Assembly: GCA_007922225.1 (NCBI GenBank) | Contig: ML679973.1 | Span: 3,104,033-3,168,032, forward strand | Source: Emydura subglobosa | Taxonomy: Eukaryota; Chordata; Testudines; Chelidae | Direction of reading: 5' to 3' | DNA: 64,000 bases | In this document: piece after piece, positions 1 to 11,136 of the stretch | How the letters are laid out: each line of letters starts with the position of its first letter | How positions within the stretch are numbered: position 1 is the stretch's first letter | Position numbers and translations under genes: made by a program | The notes under the pieces: generated by a model | The model's database searches: none | What the model was told of the DNA's origin: nothing | The model's input: the letters and a program-made list of their open reading frames with translations, nothing else

Positions 1-2030
1 AGCGAGGACTTAAGCATGTACTCCTTGCAAGGGATGGGGTCTAGGACAAAGCCCTCATTGACAGTTCATATTGGCTAGCTTAGGTGGCTCCTTGCCTAAC
101 ATGTTGGCTTTTGTGGATCCCATTTTTCTCTCTCTCTCTCTTCGTGCATTGTCTCTTGGTGTATCTAGGCCTCAACGCCTTATCCAATACACACTGAAGT
201 CACCTGGATAAACCTCAGTGGAGTCAAATCAGGCCCTCAGGGAATATTTCCATTTCAAAATGACAGAAGATTTTTTTAAAACACTTGGCAGCTCTTGCTG
301 AATTTACTTTTGAAACAAGTGATCTTAGGTAGCTTTTCAATCTTTGCCATAATTCTGTGGAAAGATAACATCTGTTTAAAAACCCCATTCAGCTTGATTT
401 CAAATTGTGCAACAGGAGAATGAAGAGATAATAGCTACACTCTCTTACTGTCACCACACAATAGAGGAAGCTTCCCTTAAGCGCTGTGTACTAAGGTATA
501 ACTGGTAAATAACGTCTTTCTCATGTTTAATCAAATTATTGATATCTTCACATTATTCATGTGATGACGGTATTTGTACTATGCCTGTAACAGCAGAATC
601 TCAAAGCTATTTTGCAGTTATATTAAAAATATCTTTTGGGCAGGTAGTTTGCTTCAGGAAATGGAGACACAGATGACTCACATAATATGCTATGAGTGAA
701 AGGTAACATATCAGCAAAATTGCTTGAGGAGAACCAATGAGCTTTCCCGCTAAGCCAACAGAGAAATTTATAACTGATTTTATATCACTCCCTTTTATCC
801 CAATTTGAACAGCAGACATTTTACTAGACAGATTTTTTTGGCCCTAAATGCTATCTGTATTGTATTCCCCTGCCTAAAAATGCCTGGCTAAAGTCTAGGA
901 AATGATGTTTATCTTTTGAAGGAAGCTGCTTAACAGTGGGAGACTAAAACAGTGGGGTAAAACAAACTAATGGCTGATGATTGGGTGCCCTTTTTTAGTC
1001 AAAGACCAAAGGACAACTCAGCGTGTGCGCCATTCTGCTCCTATTCCCCAGATAATCAAATACAGGGATGGTTAGAATGATTCCCTCAATTCATCTAAAC
1101 TGTTGTAACAGGCCATGGGGAGACAAATGGTCTTTTCAGATCGCTTGGATCAAACCACATTAGGCCTAAAAATAGAGATATCATCTCAGTGAACTGCATC
1201 TGAAAACTAACAGAGAACCAGGGAAGTGCAGGGAGCATTGATATAATATATTGCTTCTGGCCTGTCCTTATAAATATGTGGGCTGCTACAAACTGCAGTA
1301 GCAGAAACTTCCAAGTGGTCTTCCAGGGTATCTCACAAAGAGCACGTAGCAATTATTCAACATGGAGGTTCCAGAGTCAGAGTTTACTAAGACAAGTCCC
1401 ACATCTAAGACAAATGTTGGGGGCAGCAGAAGCAAGGAAATAGGGGGACAAGTGCCCTGCAATGGAATATTGCCCCTAGAGGACCTGAAGCAGCTGCTGT
1501 GGGGCCCAGGATTGGGCCAAGGGACAGGAAGTAGGACCCAGGGGGGCTAGGAACGGGTCTGGGATCAGGTAGGAAACCCTGGGATCCTCCTTCTCAGCCC
1601 GGAGTCAGCTGCCTTCTCCCTATCTGAGTCTTAGTAACTCACCTCACTCCCCCTCCTATCCCTCCAACCTCCTATTTGCAGGGAGTTTCTGCTATCCCCC
1701 TCTCTCCTCTGACAAATGCCAGCTATCATTTTATCAAGTGCAGATGAAAAAAGACATTTCTAGCTACCAAAACCACCTAGCACTCCAGGAGAAACCTGGA
1801 GATCCAGATGTACCCTAAATTATGAACCACATTGAGAAAGGATGGCCAGACCACCGCAGTGATGGGGAGGGGAGTTATTCTTTTCCATACACTTAAATTG
1901 CACCCTAACCAACCACCATCCACTTGTATCTTAAATGGATTAAGCCTTAGGCAATTTATTATTATTCAAAACAATGGGAAAACAAAGTAATTATATGATT
2001 CATGTCCCATGAAAGTGACAGAGCTGCACA
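1..2030. other. Intron 3' of the 7.77 kb exon; no gene seen
   Basis: AT-rich unique-looking sequence. Around 180-240 is a degraded copy of the short palindromic MITE with CTGAAGTCA..TCAGTGGAGTC arms. A short CT run lies near 130-141. Small ORFs here have no recognisable similarity and no splice-compatible tomosyn sequence. Confidence 0.6.
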
Positions 2031-2577
2031 TCATTCACAGACAGATGGAACTGCAGCCCAGGCTCCTGCATCTCCCCGGTAGCCTAAATCCATGCTGAAT
2101 AAGAGAGGGTGACGGATTAGTACTCTAAGGAACCCTGTAAATAGAGCCTGCAGGTTGGATGAGCAATTATACACCACTCTACTATGCAGTCCTGCCAGGG
2201 TCACCAGCAAAGTGAACAGAATGACTTTGTGAATGGTATCAAATGCTGCCAACAGATCTAAAAGAGCAAGTATGGACACCTGACCTTTGCTCCGAGGAGT
2301 TAGTCCATAAAACCTAAGTATACTCAGTGGCTTTGCCAGTCCAACAACTATATTACTGGTGATTAAAAAGATCAGAGGACTCCAGGTGATAATGGAGATG
2401 CCTTACCACAATGCTGTCGCAAAAAACTAGGATGGAGACAAGGCAATAGTTAGTGAGATCATCAACTTCAAGAGATGGTTTCTTGAGAAAGGCGCTTACA
2501 ACTCCTTGTTTGGGACATACTGGCTTTCTGTCCTCCTTTAAGAAGGCATTAATGATCCCAGTCAACAATGTACTCAC
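2031..2577 (-). mobile_element. L2-like LINE reverse-transcriptase remnant
   Basis: Two minus-strand frames carry RT fragments in the right order. The upstream one (about 2353-2577) has FLKKPSLEVDDLTNYCLVSIL, a decayed form of the KKPSLDP..L.NYRPVSNLPF box of L2-type LINEs. The downstream one (2031-2279) has LALLDLLAAFDTIHKVIL, matching the LLDLSAAFDTVDH..L motif A block. The pieces are in different frames, so the copy is dead. CR1 and L2 are related; the KKPSL wording favours L2. Confidence 0.75.
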
Positions 2578-2964
2578 TACCTCTCTGCTGGAAATTGCTA
2601 GCTATTAGGGGCATGGGTAACAACCAGATAGTAGCTGGCAAACTAAGCTGTGCCAGCACAGACAGAACCTTTGGGAGCAAAAGTGGTTGAAATATAGATG
2701 ATGTGGCATTTGAACCCTGAGATCTTATTCTCTAAGCTTAACTCATCACAGTGAGAAAACATTACTTTTTTTTTCCAGACAGTAGTAGACTGGATTCACC
2801 AAGCTATCCACAACCTAATACATGAAGTTTCAACAGATGAAACTTCATGGATGCCAATATGGAAGGGAAGAAAACTTTTTTCACCACTGCCACAGCCATA
2901 GCACAGAATTTTAAAAAATTCTCCATGCTGCAATTTATCACCCTTAGAGTGGAATGACTATCAC

Positions 2965-3104
2965 TAAGGTTAAGATTCTGTCACAGGTATTTTTAGAAAA
3001 AGCAGGGACGGGTCACGGGCAATAAACAAAAAATCACAGAAGCCCGTGAACAGTCACAGAAAGTCACAGAATCCATGAGCTCCATGACCAAATCGTATCC
3101 TTAA
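2965..3104. repeat. Short palindromic MITE remnant (CACGGGC / GCCCGTG arms)
   Basis: Near 3015 the sequence reads ACGGGTCACGGGC and near 3041 GCCCGTGAACAGTCAC, forming inverted arms around AATAAACAAAAAATC. It resembles a short non-autonomous palindromic repeat common in turtle-like genomes. Directly after it is a 16-bp tandem duplication (AACTATCACTGACTTC twice, about 3105-3136). Confidence 0.5.
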
Positions 3105-3239
3105 CTATCACTGACTTCAACTATCACTGACTTCAACTTACATGTGCTTACACTGCCTGGTATATGAGTGCCCATTTATAATATTATTGATATCAATATT
3201 GCAAAATTGCAATTATTTGTATGAGATATGCCATGTCAG

Positions 3240-4180
3240 GCACCATTGTAAAAGTTATGATTTACTGAATATGATAATATTGTTTATGTATATGTATAAT
3301 TTTTGTACTGTAATTTATGGATATGTGTGATATATCTGTATCCAAAAACTTTTGCTGTGCTAATGGGTTACACTCCTCGGCAGATTAGTGTCACATTGAC
3401 GACTCGTCAAGGGATGTCAGCTATACAATGAGCCCAGGGAGAGAAGCCAGGGAATATGCCTATGAGCCATCAGGACATGTAGGCTTTTCCCTGCCCATGT
3501 GCTGAGCTTGTGGGAAAAGGTATATAAGGCAGCTACACCATTCTCCATCTTGTCTTCATTCCTGCTTCCTTCTTACCTCTGGATCATCTACATCTGAAGC
3601 TGTGAAACAAAGGACAGACTCATCCAGGTACTGGATGTACTCCAGAGGAACTGTACAAGTCTGCAAATTCCACAATTCTTCTAAGAATCTGATATATATG
3701 GACTTTGAAGTCATTTGGATGTATCTGATCTCTTTGATCATTTAACATCTCTCTTGTTTGTTTCTTTTCTTTTAGAATAAAGCTTTAGGTTTAGTTACTA
3801 AAGGATTGGCCGGCAGCGTGGTATTTTGGGCAAGATCCTATCTAATATTGATCTGGTAATGTGGCTGACCCTTTGGGGATCAGGAGAATTTTTTGTAAAA
3901 AGAATAGAATTTTACATAACTCATCTCTTTACTGGACCTAATTGCTGATTGGGAACCAGAGATTGAAATGCAATAAAGGGGCCTGTATAACTTTTTGTTT
4001 TAGCTTCTTGATAACCAGTGTGGGGAATCAGAAGCACTGTTTGTGGCTGGATGGGGAATCTAAGTGCAGTGTTAGCCACCAGTTTGGGAGAATCTGGTCT
4101 CCTTTTTGCAGCCTGCCCTGATGTGGCCGTTTTCAGTGGGCTACCCTCGGCACAGACAGGTCACACAAGTTATTTACACG
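3240..4180 (+). mobile_element. Solo LTR-like element with promoter and polyA signals
   Basis: The sequence has the layout of a long terminal repeat on the plus strand: a TATA box (TATATAAGG at 3521-3529), a transcribed stretch rich in CTTCATTCCTGCTTCC, then AATAAA at 3776-3781 followed by a U5-like tail with TACTAAAGGATTGG and, near 4170, a CACACA end. I recognise the tail as a frequent turtle LTR family. No coding sequence or second LTR flanks it, so it is probably a solo LTR. Its limits, especially on the left, are approximate. Confidence 0.6.
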
Positions 4181-4424
4181 CCAACCTGTAAGGATGGCAT
4201 ATGAGGGAGAGCATTTAGGAAATATGGTATTGATAGTCATAGACAACAGATGGGCATATTGTCTAACCAGCCACAATACCTAACAGATGTCTGAAACTGA
4301 CTCAGGCCCATCAGTCTCTGCAGGGCAGACCAATAAAACAGGCCCTCTGTCTCACTGTTAGCTTACACTGAATATATCTTGTGAGATAATTCACACAGAG
4401 AGGTAAAGGAATAGGAGAAACATG

Positions 4425-4560
4425 CTCATTTGGAATCAGAGAATCACAGAAATGAGATAGAAAAGACCTATTAATCATCCAGTCCATCATCCTACAGAGT
4501 CAGGATTGTCACCTATAGTACACTAAGCGCTAGATCACAAATGGGATTTGGGCTAGGTGT
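4425..4560 (-). mobile_element. CR1 3'-end fragment
   Basis: GAATCAGAGAATCACAGAAATG followed by AAGACCT and CATCCAGTCCATC is the reverse complement of a CR1 3' tail (target: ..GGACTAGATGA.. then short ATTCTGTG-like repeats). Only about 130 bp remain. Confidence 0.6.
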
Positions 4561-4789
4561 TGCAATGCCATGCCACCTACTGGAATCCATAGCCCTAAGT
4601 ATGGTGCCCAGACTCCCTATATAATACATAGTGAGAGTTAGGGCTCTAAGAATGGAATCCACAAACGCCAGCATGCTGAGTGAAGGGCTGCCTAAGATAG
4701 CTAATACCGAGGAGAGGGGTGTAGTCTAAGCACCAGCCCTCAAAGGGAGTTAGGCACCTAGTCTGGGGTGGGTCTCTCTCAATCTGTCC

Positions 4790-5215
4790 TGTTGAAATTG
4801 CTCCACTTTGTATACCTAATTAAATAGTTATCTGAACAGGGTCTTGTGTCTCCCACATCACAGGTGAGCGTCCTACCCACTGGGCTAGAGAGTCATTCTC
4901 ACTCTTTCTCTGGCCCAATGAATGTTTAATTATTTATACACCATGAAACAGCGTCAACAGGAGAGGTTGAGAGAGATCCACTCCAATGGTTGGGGCACTC
5001 ACCGGAAAGGTGGGAGATGAGAGTTCAATTCTCCGGTCTTTATCAGGCAGAGGGAGGATGTAAACTGTCTCTCTCACTTCCTGGGTTAGTGCACTAACCA
5101 CTGAATTAAAGGGCATGGGTGGGATGGCACTTCCTCCTCCGGCAGCATTTTATAGTGGACCCAATCTGTTCGGCAGCCTCTGAGCATGCCCACTGGCTAG
5201 GGTGCTGCAGGAGAG
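4790..5215. repeat. tRNA-like SINE/MITE with two opposed tRNA-related heads
   Basis: On the plus strand 4985-5035 has an A-box-like TGGTTGGGGCACTCACC and, 20 bp on, a B-box-like GAGTTCAATTCTC, the spacing of a pol III promoter. On the minus strand about 4850-4885 reads CCAGTGGGTAGGACGCTCACC, again an A-box-like head. The two heads face each other about 100 bp apart. It is probably a tRNA-derived SINE or a pair of SINEs inserted head to head. Confidence 0.55.
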
Positions 5216-5990
5216 ATAGGTGAGGGAATGGCTGGTTTGAGGATCCCACTGCGGTTTAAGTGGCTGAGTGTCAGGACTGAGGTAGCTAGGTATATGCTCA
5301 GGAGCAGATTGTTAGGGGATTTTACTGGTGGAACTTTAGGATACTAGGAAATCTAGGAACCTACAGGGGTAGGTGGCAAGGGTTTTGAGGATCTGTATTT
5401 TGGATTTAGGAGCTAACATTCCTGAATTCCTTTGTGGATCTAGCTCTAAGTACATTTTTTTTCTCCAGCCTAGTTTTAAACGTTTCAAGTGAGGAAGGTT
5501 CCAGAACAGCTCATCAGATTGTATATTTTTAGACTATTAACATGTCTCCCACGCCCTTAATAGTCAATGAGCCAAGCTGAATTTATTTAGCTCTTTCAGT
5601 CTTGCCAATCAGTTCTTCCCACCCCCTAACCTTTTATTTTGTTGTTCACTAAATTTCCTCTAATTTGTTAACAATTTCCTGATAAAGCCAACAACAGAAT
5701 TTAACATGCCACATGTGGTTGCAAGACAGCTGTAGGGAGGGGAGTTATTATTTCTCTGATCCAACATGAGGCATCTGTGCTTGAAGTCCAAAGCTACATT
5801 GATCTTTTTTGGAGCCATATCACTTAGCACACTCAAATTTCTCTCACTAGGAGACATGCACAGGTAAAGAGATGCACAGCTGTTCCTCAAGAGGGCGGTG
5901 AGAAAAAACATACTCCCTTTGTTATAAAAGGTTGAGGATCTTGGAAAACTATTAATTATTGATAAAGAATAGGAAAGGAAATACTGAGAA
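5216..5990. other. Intronic stretch, nothing recognised
   Basis: No exon, repeat family or coding similarity seen. The 83-codon minus-strand ORF at 5660-5911 has no recognisable motif. Confidence 0.5.
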
Positions 5991-5994
5991 ACTA

Positions 5995-6365
5995 TAACTA
6001 TTAATAAAGATTACATGCATCCTAGAATGTGAGGAGAATTAGCTAATGAATTTACTAAGCTCCTTACAATTATGCTTGAGGAAGTTAAGAAATTGTAGTA
6101 CTGATATTCAAACAAAGGAAAGAAAAGTTATCCTGGCAATTATTGTCCTGTAAAACTAATTTCCATACCTAGTAAAATAATGTAAAAAGAACTGTTCACA
6201 CATCTAGACAGTATTGGAACAACAGGCAGAATGGGATTCAAAAGAATAAATCATGTCAGAAAATTTGATTGCCTTTTTTGTTAGAATTACAAAATGGGTG
6301 GACATAAAAATATTTTACATGTGTTTTTGGATTTTAGTATTACATTTAATAGTGACCCCTGAAAT
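5995..6365 (+). mobile_element. CR1 fragment, reverse-transcriptase region, plus strand
   Basis: Around 6130-6170 the plus strand encodes NYCPVKLISIP, a decayed form of the NYRPVSLTSIPGK block of CR1 RT. Further on, GATTGCCTTTTTTGTTAGAAT matches the region after the QHGF box. It ends where a minus-strand CR1 piece begins. Confidence 0.6.
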
Positions 6366-6419
6366 TTGAATTACTGGATTAATTTCCCTAGACGTGTTAG
6401 GTCCATTTTTTCAAAATGA

Positions 6420-6800
6420 ATAATATTTTATTATTATTTCTACCCTATTATTTCCTACCTCTTTAGACCAGTTTGTATCATTTCTCTGGCCTCACTGGGG
6501 TTTGCAGCTGCACACAATTTAGTATCAACCGCATATTTCATCAATATCCTTTGTATTCCCTTTCCTGGATCATTGATAAAGATATTAAATAAGACGGTCT
6601 TAGTGCTGATTACTATTCTACCCAACAGACACCTCTTTCCAATGCCAGACTTCACGTAGCATTACCCTTTGTTTATGCTCTGGCATCCAGTTTTCAATCC
6701 ATATGATAGTGTTTTTATTCAAGCCAATTTAAATTAATTTTTCAGTTCAGATTTCAGGAGTCACTATCAAGTGACGTCAACATTCTTTCGCTAGGGACAA
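6420..6800 (-). mobile_element. CR1 fragment, RT region, minus strand
   Basis: The minus frame at 6455-6655 contains LFNIFINDPGKGIQRILMKYA followed by DTKLCAA, which is the CR1 block LFNIFINDLD.G.....KFADDTKL with substitutions. It faces the plus-strand CR1 piece at 5995-6365, so two fragments of the same RT domain abut in opposite orientation. Confidence 0.75.
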
Positions 6801-7767
6801 AAGTTAGTGTTACAGGACAGCAATTGCCAATGTCACTCTTCTTTACTTTTTCCCCTTAATACCACTACTACAGTTTGAGAGCCAAATAGACTTCTCATGA
6901 CTGAGAGTCTTTATAAGATATTTCTTCTAAAAATCTTTTGTGAGAGCCTTTTAAATCAAATAAACTTGACTTGGCTCACCCTGACTCCTACCATTCCCCA
7001 GACCAGACCACAGAAGAGGGATAGGGACCAGGGGATGGTGCTATGCTAAGCTCACCTTAAATATGGAGGAGGGACATCTATGCCTGGGGCCCCCTTCATG
7101 TGTTTCTCTAAAACGGCATGATCCAACCCAATTACTTTCAGTTAATCTGGCCTCTTTTAAATGTTGGTTTTAGGCTCCCTGGGCTCAAGTTTTGCCCTCA
7201 TTTACTGTTCCACTTCACTAAAATAATTAAAGAAGTTAGTTGAGGAATAAGACACAACAATCATTCAAGTGTATTTAAGAGCTGATTACTGTATGTTTCA
7301 AGTGGTGTTCTGAAACACAAATGGCCGAGACCTGACCCGACGCTAGAGAAGTGCAATAGTCAGTATAAAATACATAGGCCTAAGTGTCTCATCACGTTTA
7401 TGAAATGGAATTTATACATAAAATTAGGAAAATAGACTAGTTCATGCACTGCGTGTTAAAGACACAGATAAACATCACTGACAATCAATCAGAATGTGTC
7501 CAAAGGTCTGAAGTAATTTCATTCTAAAAAATTACACACCAAGTGTGCAATGACTTGCAAAATGTAATTAAATGAAAAATGAGTGTTAAACAAGTAAAAT
7601 GCTGAATGCTGCCAACAGAACTGTATGGGTTAGTAGGTGGTTTTTAAGAAAGCCTTTTCAAACAAAGTCTTCAAAGGTCATCGTGCTACTTTATGGATCA
7701 GTTGGTAAAAATGTTTTGCCAAATGAATGTAAGGAAACTTAAAACTGTTGGCTTTCGCCTACCGTAC
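6801..7767. other. Intron immediately downstream of the 51-bp exon
   Basis: No repeat family or further exon recognised. The donor-proximal intron sequence begins GTACGGTAGGCG on the minus strand. Confidence 0.5.
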
Positions 7768-7818
7768 CAAGATCAGTCTTAAGATCTGTTGGCAGACTTA
7801 ACTTTCTTGATCCTTTAA
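7768..7818 (-). CDS. STXBP5L: STXBP5L/tomosyn alternative linker exon, 51 bp (SRKLSLPTDLK)
   Basis: A 51-bp exon with a strong acceptor on the minus strand (CTTTTTCTGTTGTTTCAG) and a weaker donor (GTACGG). Read in phase 1 from the preceding exon it gives VKGSRKLSLPTDLKTDL with one base left over. SRKLSLPTDLK is a hallmark of the tomosyn linker, present in several splice forms. Both ends are phase 1, so this is an in-frame cassette like its two upstream neighbours. The following exon (the Ser/Arg-rich RSRSSS block in relatives) was not seen in positions 1-7767 and presumably lies outside the window. The non-consensus donor fits regulated inclusion, but that is inference. Confidence 0.78.
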
Positions 7819-8901
7819 CTGAAACAACAGAAAAAGGAGAAAGGCAGTTGTTAATAATTAAGAAAGAAGAAGGAATGTGGGAGAACAACATGCCATCTTC
7901 TGGTTAAAATCATGTTGCACATTTTATATCAGCATATAAAGGCTGAAATGGTGCTCAAATGTTGTGTTCAGAAAGAAGTGAATGGTCCTTTACAAAGTTT
8001 TTGCTGTGTATTGCAATATCTTACCTTACTATGATAGGCATAACAAAAAGGCAAATGAGATTACGGCAAATGTTGCAAACATTGATGATGTAGAAGATCA
8101 CAAAAGGAATTGTAATACCTGGAAACCAATTTAATAAGAGGATGCTACTGTGTCAATGGGTTCTGATGACATCATACCTTAAGACATCAACCATAAAGGA
8201 GTGGGCTTATTGCATATATGATGGAGGCAGCACACATATTATAGATGAGAGAACAGATTGCATTGAAATAGCTTTAAGATAAAATTTAATATTTTCTAGA
8301 AATCAAAACCCTATACTCAGTTTATTTCATTTGCTGAAAACTTAATGAGAGATTACCTGAAAATTGTTGGAGTTAAGAATCTCTCATTTTGCTTTTGTTC
8401 AGAAACTTTTCCTTCAGTATTATTTCAACACAAACAACATTTTAAGCCACAAGCACCAGAGAGAAATTCAAATGTAGCATGCCTTGTAGCAGTCAAAAGG
8501 ATTCTGAATTTGGACAAAATGCCTTAGGGAGTCATTTATTAAGTACTTAGAAGATTGTTTTTCCAATGCAGGACTTTCATTTTAATTATATAATTCATTT
8601 TTGTTTTCAGAAATGCATGCCACTCTTTTTTATGTTCAAATCATACCTATATTGCCTGTTAATAAAAACGAACAATTAAATATTAATCAGCTAATTTTAT
8701 GATCTGATTTTATTACATTATTTAGAACCCCATCCTGCAGTTGCCTTTCAAATCCATGTAAGTTTTGATTAAGGACTTTTTTTAAACGAGACTGAGCTGA
8801 TATGTGGTTACTTCTCTTAGCCAATGTGACACTTTATCCAAATTCACTAATCTGACTTTTTAAACACTAAGTCTAAAATCTTCAAACTTGGGTACCAAGC
8901 T
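7819..8901. other. Intron upstream of the 51-bp exon, apparently unique
   Basis: Carries the polypyrimidine tract and acceptor for the 7768-7818 exon at its left end. Otherwise AT-rich with no supported feature. Confidence 0.5.
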
Positions 8902-9331
8902 TAGAGCTGGGTAAAAAATTTTGGCTACATTTTTTTTCAGAAAAAAATGCAGATTCATTGACACAAACACTTTGCATATTTGTATAGGTTTCACAGAATT
9001 ATTTGTGTCAAGCCTCCCTCAAAAAATCTTTTGTTTTACTATTTTTTTAAATTAAATGTTTCAGTGTTTTTGTTTGAAACAACTTTTTGTGAAAAAATTT
9101 CCTATACATTTATTTTAAAATATGAAAAATGTAAAAAAAAAAAATGCTTGAAATCAAAACAAATGTTTCATTTCAGGTTGAATGAAACATTTAACTTGAC
9201 CTAAATTAATATTCTTTTTTGATTTACCAAACATTTTTTAAAAATCTGTTTTCAGTTTGACATGGAACACATCTTTCCTCTACTTCTTGGAATTGCCATC
9301 GAATCAAAAAAACCATTATCACACAGCTCTA
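8902..9331. repeat. AT-rich non-autonomous DNA transposon with TAGAGCTG ends
   Basis: The left end TAGAGCTGGGTAAAAAATTT and the right end CACACAGCTCTA form short terminal inverted repeats (TAGAGCTGGGT against TAGAGCTGTGTG). The interior is rich in ATGTTTCAT/ATGAAACAT inverted runs. Related copies lie at 38530-38971, 57082-57469 and about 62640-63050. hAT-like by its ends; no transposase. Confidence 0.6.
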
Positions 9332-10235
9332 GCCCAGAATTAGTCTCCTAAACCCATAACTAGGCACCTGTACAAAAGTGACTTGGTTTTCAGAAAAGTT
9401 GAAAATCCTTAAAAGGCACTGAATTGAATGGAAGATACAGTGTTGCAGGTGTTCAGCAACTTTGAAAAATCAGGCTACTTTTATTCAGGTGCCTAAATAT
9501 GGATGTAGGGGCCTAACTCTACGCACCCAAGTTTGAAGAGTTTGGCCTAATTAAAAAACCAACAAAAATATCTCAGACAGTTAAACTGAACCCATCTCAA
9601 TAGGTCTCTGTAAGAACAAGTTGCAAAAGAGGTTGTGACAGTCACAGGTTCAATTATTCCCTGGTGATCTTGTTGCTTAAGTTAGATTCTGATTAAGGAT
9701 GTTGAATTCACGTGCCTGGTAGCTCTTGGTGGCAATAATCAAGTTGGCTGGGCACACACACTCACCCACCACACCATTTCATACTTCCAGATGCCAAGAC
9801 AGCCTCTTGTGTTCAATTCACTTCCACTCCTCTGGCAAGTGGGAATAGATTGTTCATATACCAATGATTCTAGCTAGCTAATTGGACAAACTGTGACCCT
9901 ACAGCAAAACAGGCAAGAAGTCACAGTCAGAATGTTTCCACTCTGCATATCCTTCAGCCAGGAGGAGAAACCGTTGGAATAATTTGAAAGAGGATGTAAT
10001 TCTAAAAAACCTGACAGGCTGATCAAATAGCTGCATCTGCCCTCCTCCTCTCCTTTCTAAGCCCTTTCCTTCTGTCCTCTTCTTTCTTAATCTCATGTTG
10101 TTTTCCTCTGACCACTCCACCTGTGCTTCCCCCTTCTTAAGTGCCATTCCCCTCTGTTTTTATAGGAAGTTGCACAGGTATAACTAAGAGCAGACTAACT
10201 GCCCCAATTACATACCCATCTGAACTAGATTCTGT
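9332..10235. other. Intronic stretch with a MITE scrap
   Basis: About 9480-9545 (AGGTGCCTAAATATGGATGT..AAGTTTGAAGAGTTTGGCC) is a degraded copy of the GTGCCTAAAT-type MITE. The purine-rich minus-strand ORF at 9899-10147 (82 codons) lacks any motif and is probably chance. Confidence 0.5.
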
Positions 10236-10445
10236 ACAGACACATAGTAAAAGACAGTCCCTGCCCTGAAGAGTTTAAGTTTATAATCTAAATAGATAAG
10301 ACACACAAAGGGTGTGTGGGTGGGAAACAGAGGCACGGAGTGATTAAATGACTTGCCCAAGCACACAATTGGTCAGAAGCAGAGCCAGAGCGAAAACCCA
10401 GGTCTCCTGACTCCCATTCTAGTGTGCTATACATTAGCCATACAG
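10236..10445 (+). repeat. MIR-type SINE
   Basis: Contains AGACAGTCCCTGCCCTGAAGAG, then the MIR core pattern AACAGAGGCACGGAGTGATTAA, ATGACTTGCCCAAGCACACA and AGAGCGAAAACCCAGGTCTCC. This order is the usual turtle/bird MIR composite. Confidence 0.8.
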
Positions 10446-10752
10446 TTTACCATTAATAATCCAATTAAGCCACCAAGATAGCATTAAATCCCTAATTATA
10501 CGTTTCAAGAGACAAAGAGGTGCTTGCAACCATGACATATTATGTTATTATTCTGTCAGATTTCACAACAGAAACACAGTCAAAGCAAATCTCTACCTCG
10601 TTTACTTGATTCAGGGCATAAAAGTTTCATCTGAAGCCTCAGAATTTATGGCCTGGTTTTTCAGAGAGATACTGAGCACTTATAGTTCACCTGTAGAGTG
10701 AAGGTAGTATAAAGCCTTAACTTTTGAACTCCAAATCATAGACCATAAATGA

Positions 10753-11105
10753 AAAAACAAGGTTACTTACCAGTAACTGATGTTCTTCAAGATGTGTTGC
10801 TCATGTCCATTCCACTATAGGTGTGTGCACGCCTCCGTGCATGGCTATTGGAACTTTTTTCCCCTTAGCAGACCCCATAGGGTCGGCTCTGGCGCCCCCT
10901 GGAGTCCCGCGCACATGCTGTGGTATATGAGGTGCTGCCAGCCCTACACCCCCTCAGTCCCTTCTTTCCGCCAACTCCGGTGGCAGGGATAGGAGGTGGG
11001 TTGTGGAATGGACATGAGCAACACATCTCAAAGAACATCAGTTACTGGTAAGTAACCTTGTTTTCTTCTTCGAGTGCTTGCTCATGTCATTCTACTATAG
11101 GTGAC
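10753..11105. repeat. DIRS left terminal repeat plus internal complementary region
   Basis: The end at 10753-10814 (with GGTTACTTACCAGTAACTGA) is the near-exact reverse complement of 11003-11064 (TCAGTTACTGGTAAGTAACC). Directly after it, 11064-11105 (CTTCTTCGAGTGCTTGCTCA) repeats, in opposite orientation, the outer right end at 16640-16684. So the internal region joins complements of both element ends, the DIRS hallmark thought to guide circle formation. Confidence 0.85.
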
Positions 11106-11136
11106 TAACAAGCAGTACCTTGGAAGTGGGTAGGAG

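Noticed and set aside
4985..5035. Functional tRNA gene
   Set aside because: Only A- and B-box-like strings are present; a full cloverleaf could not be drawn, and the context is a dispersed repeat.
7998..8130. Possible extra minus-strand exon after TTTCCAG encoding a hydrophobic run (FVIFYIINVCNICR)
   Set aside because: Open for only about 33 codons, unlike any tomosyn segment, and tomosyn has no membrane span here; a pyrimidine-rich intron explains it.
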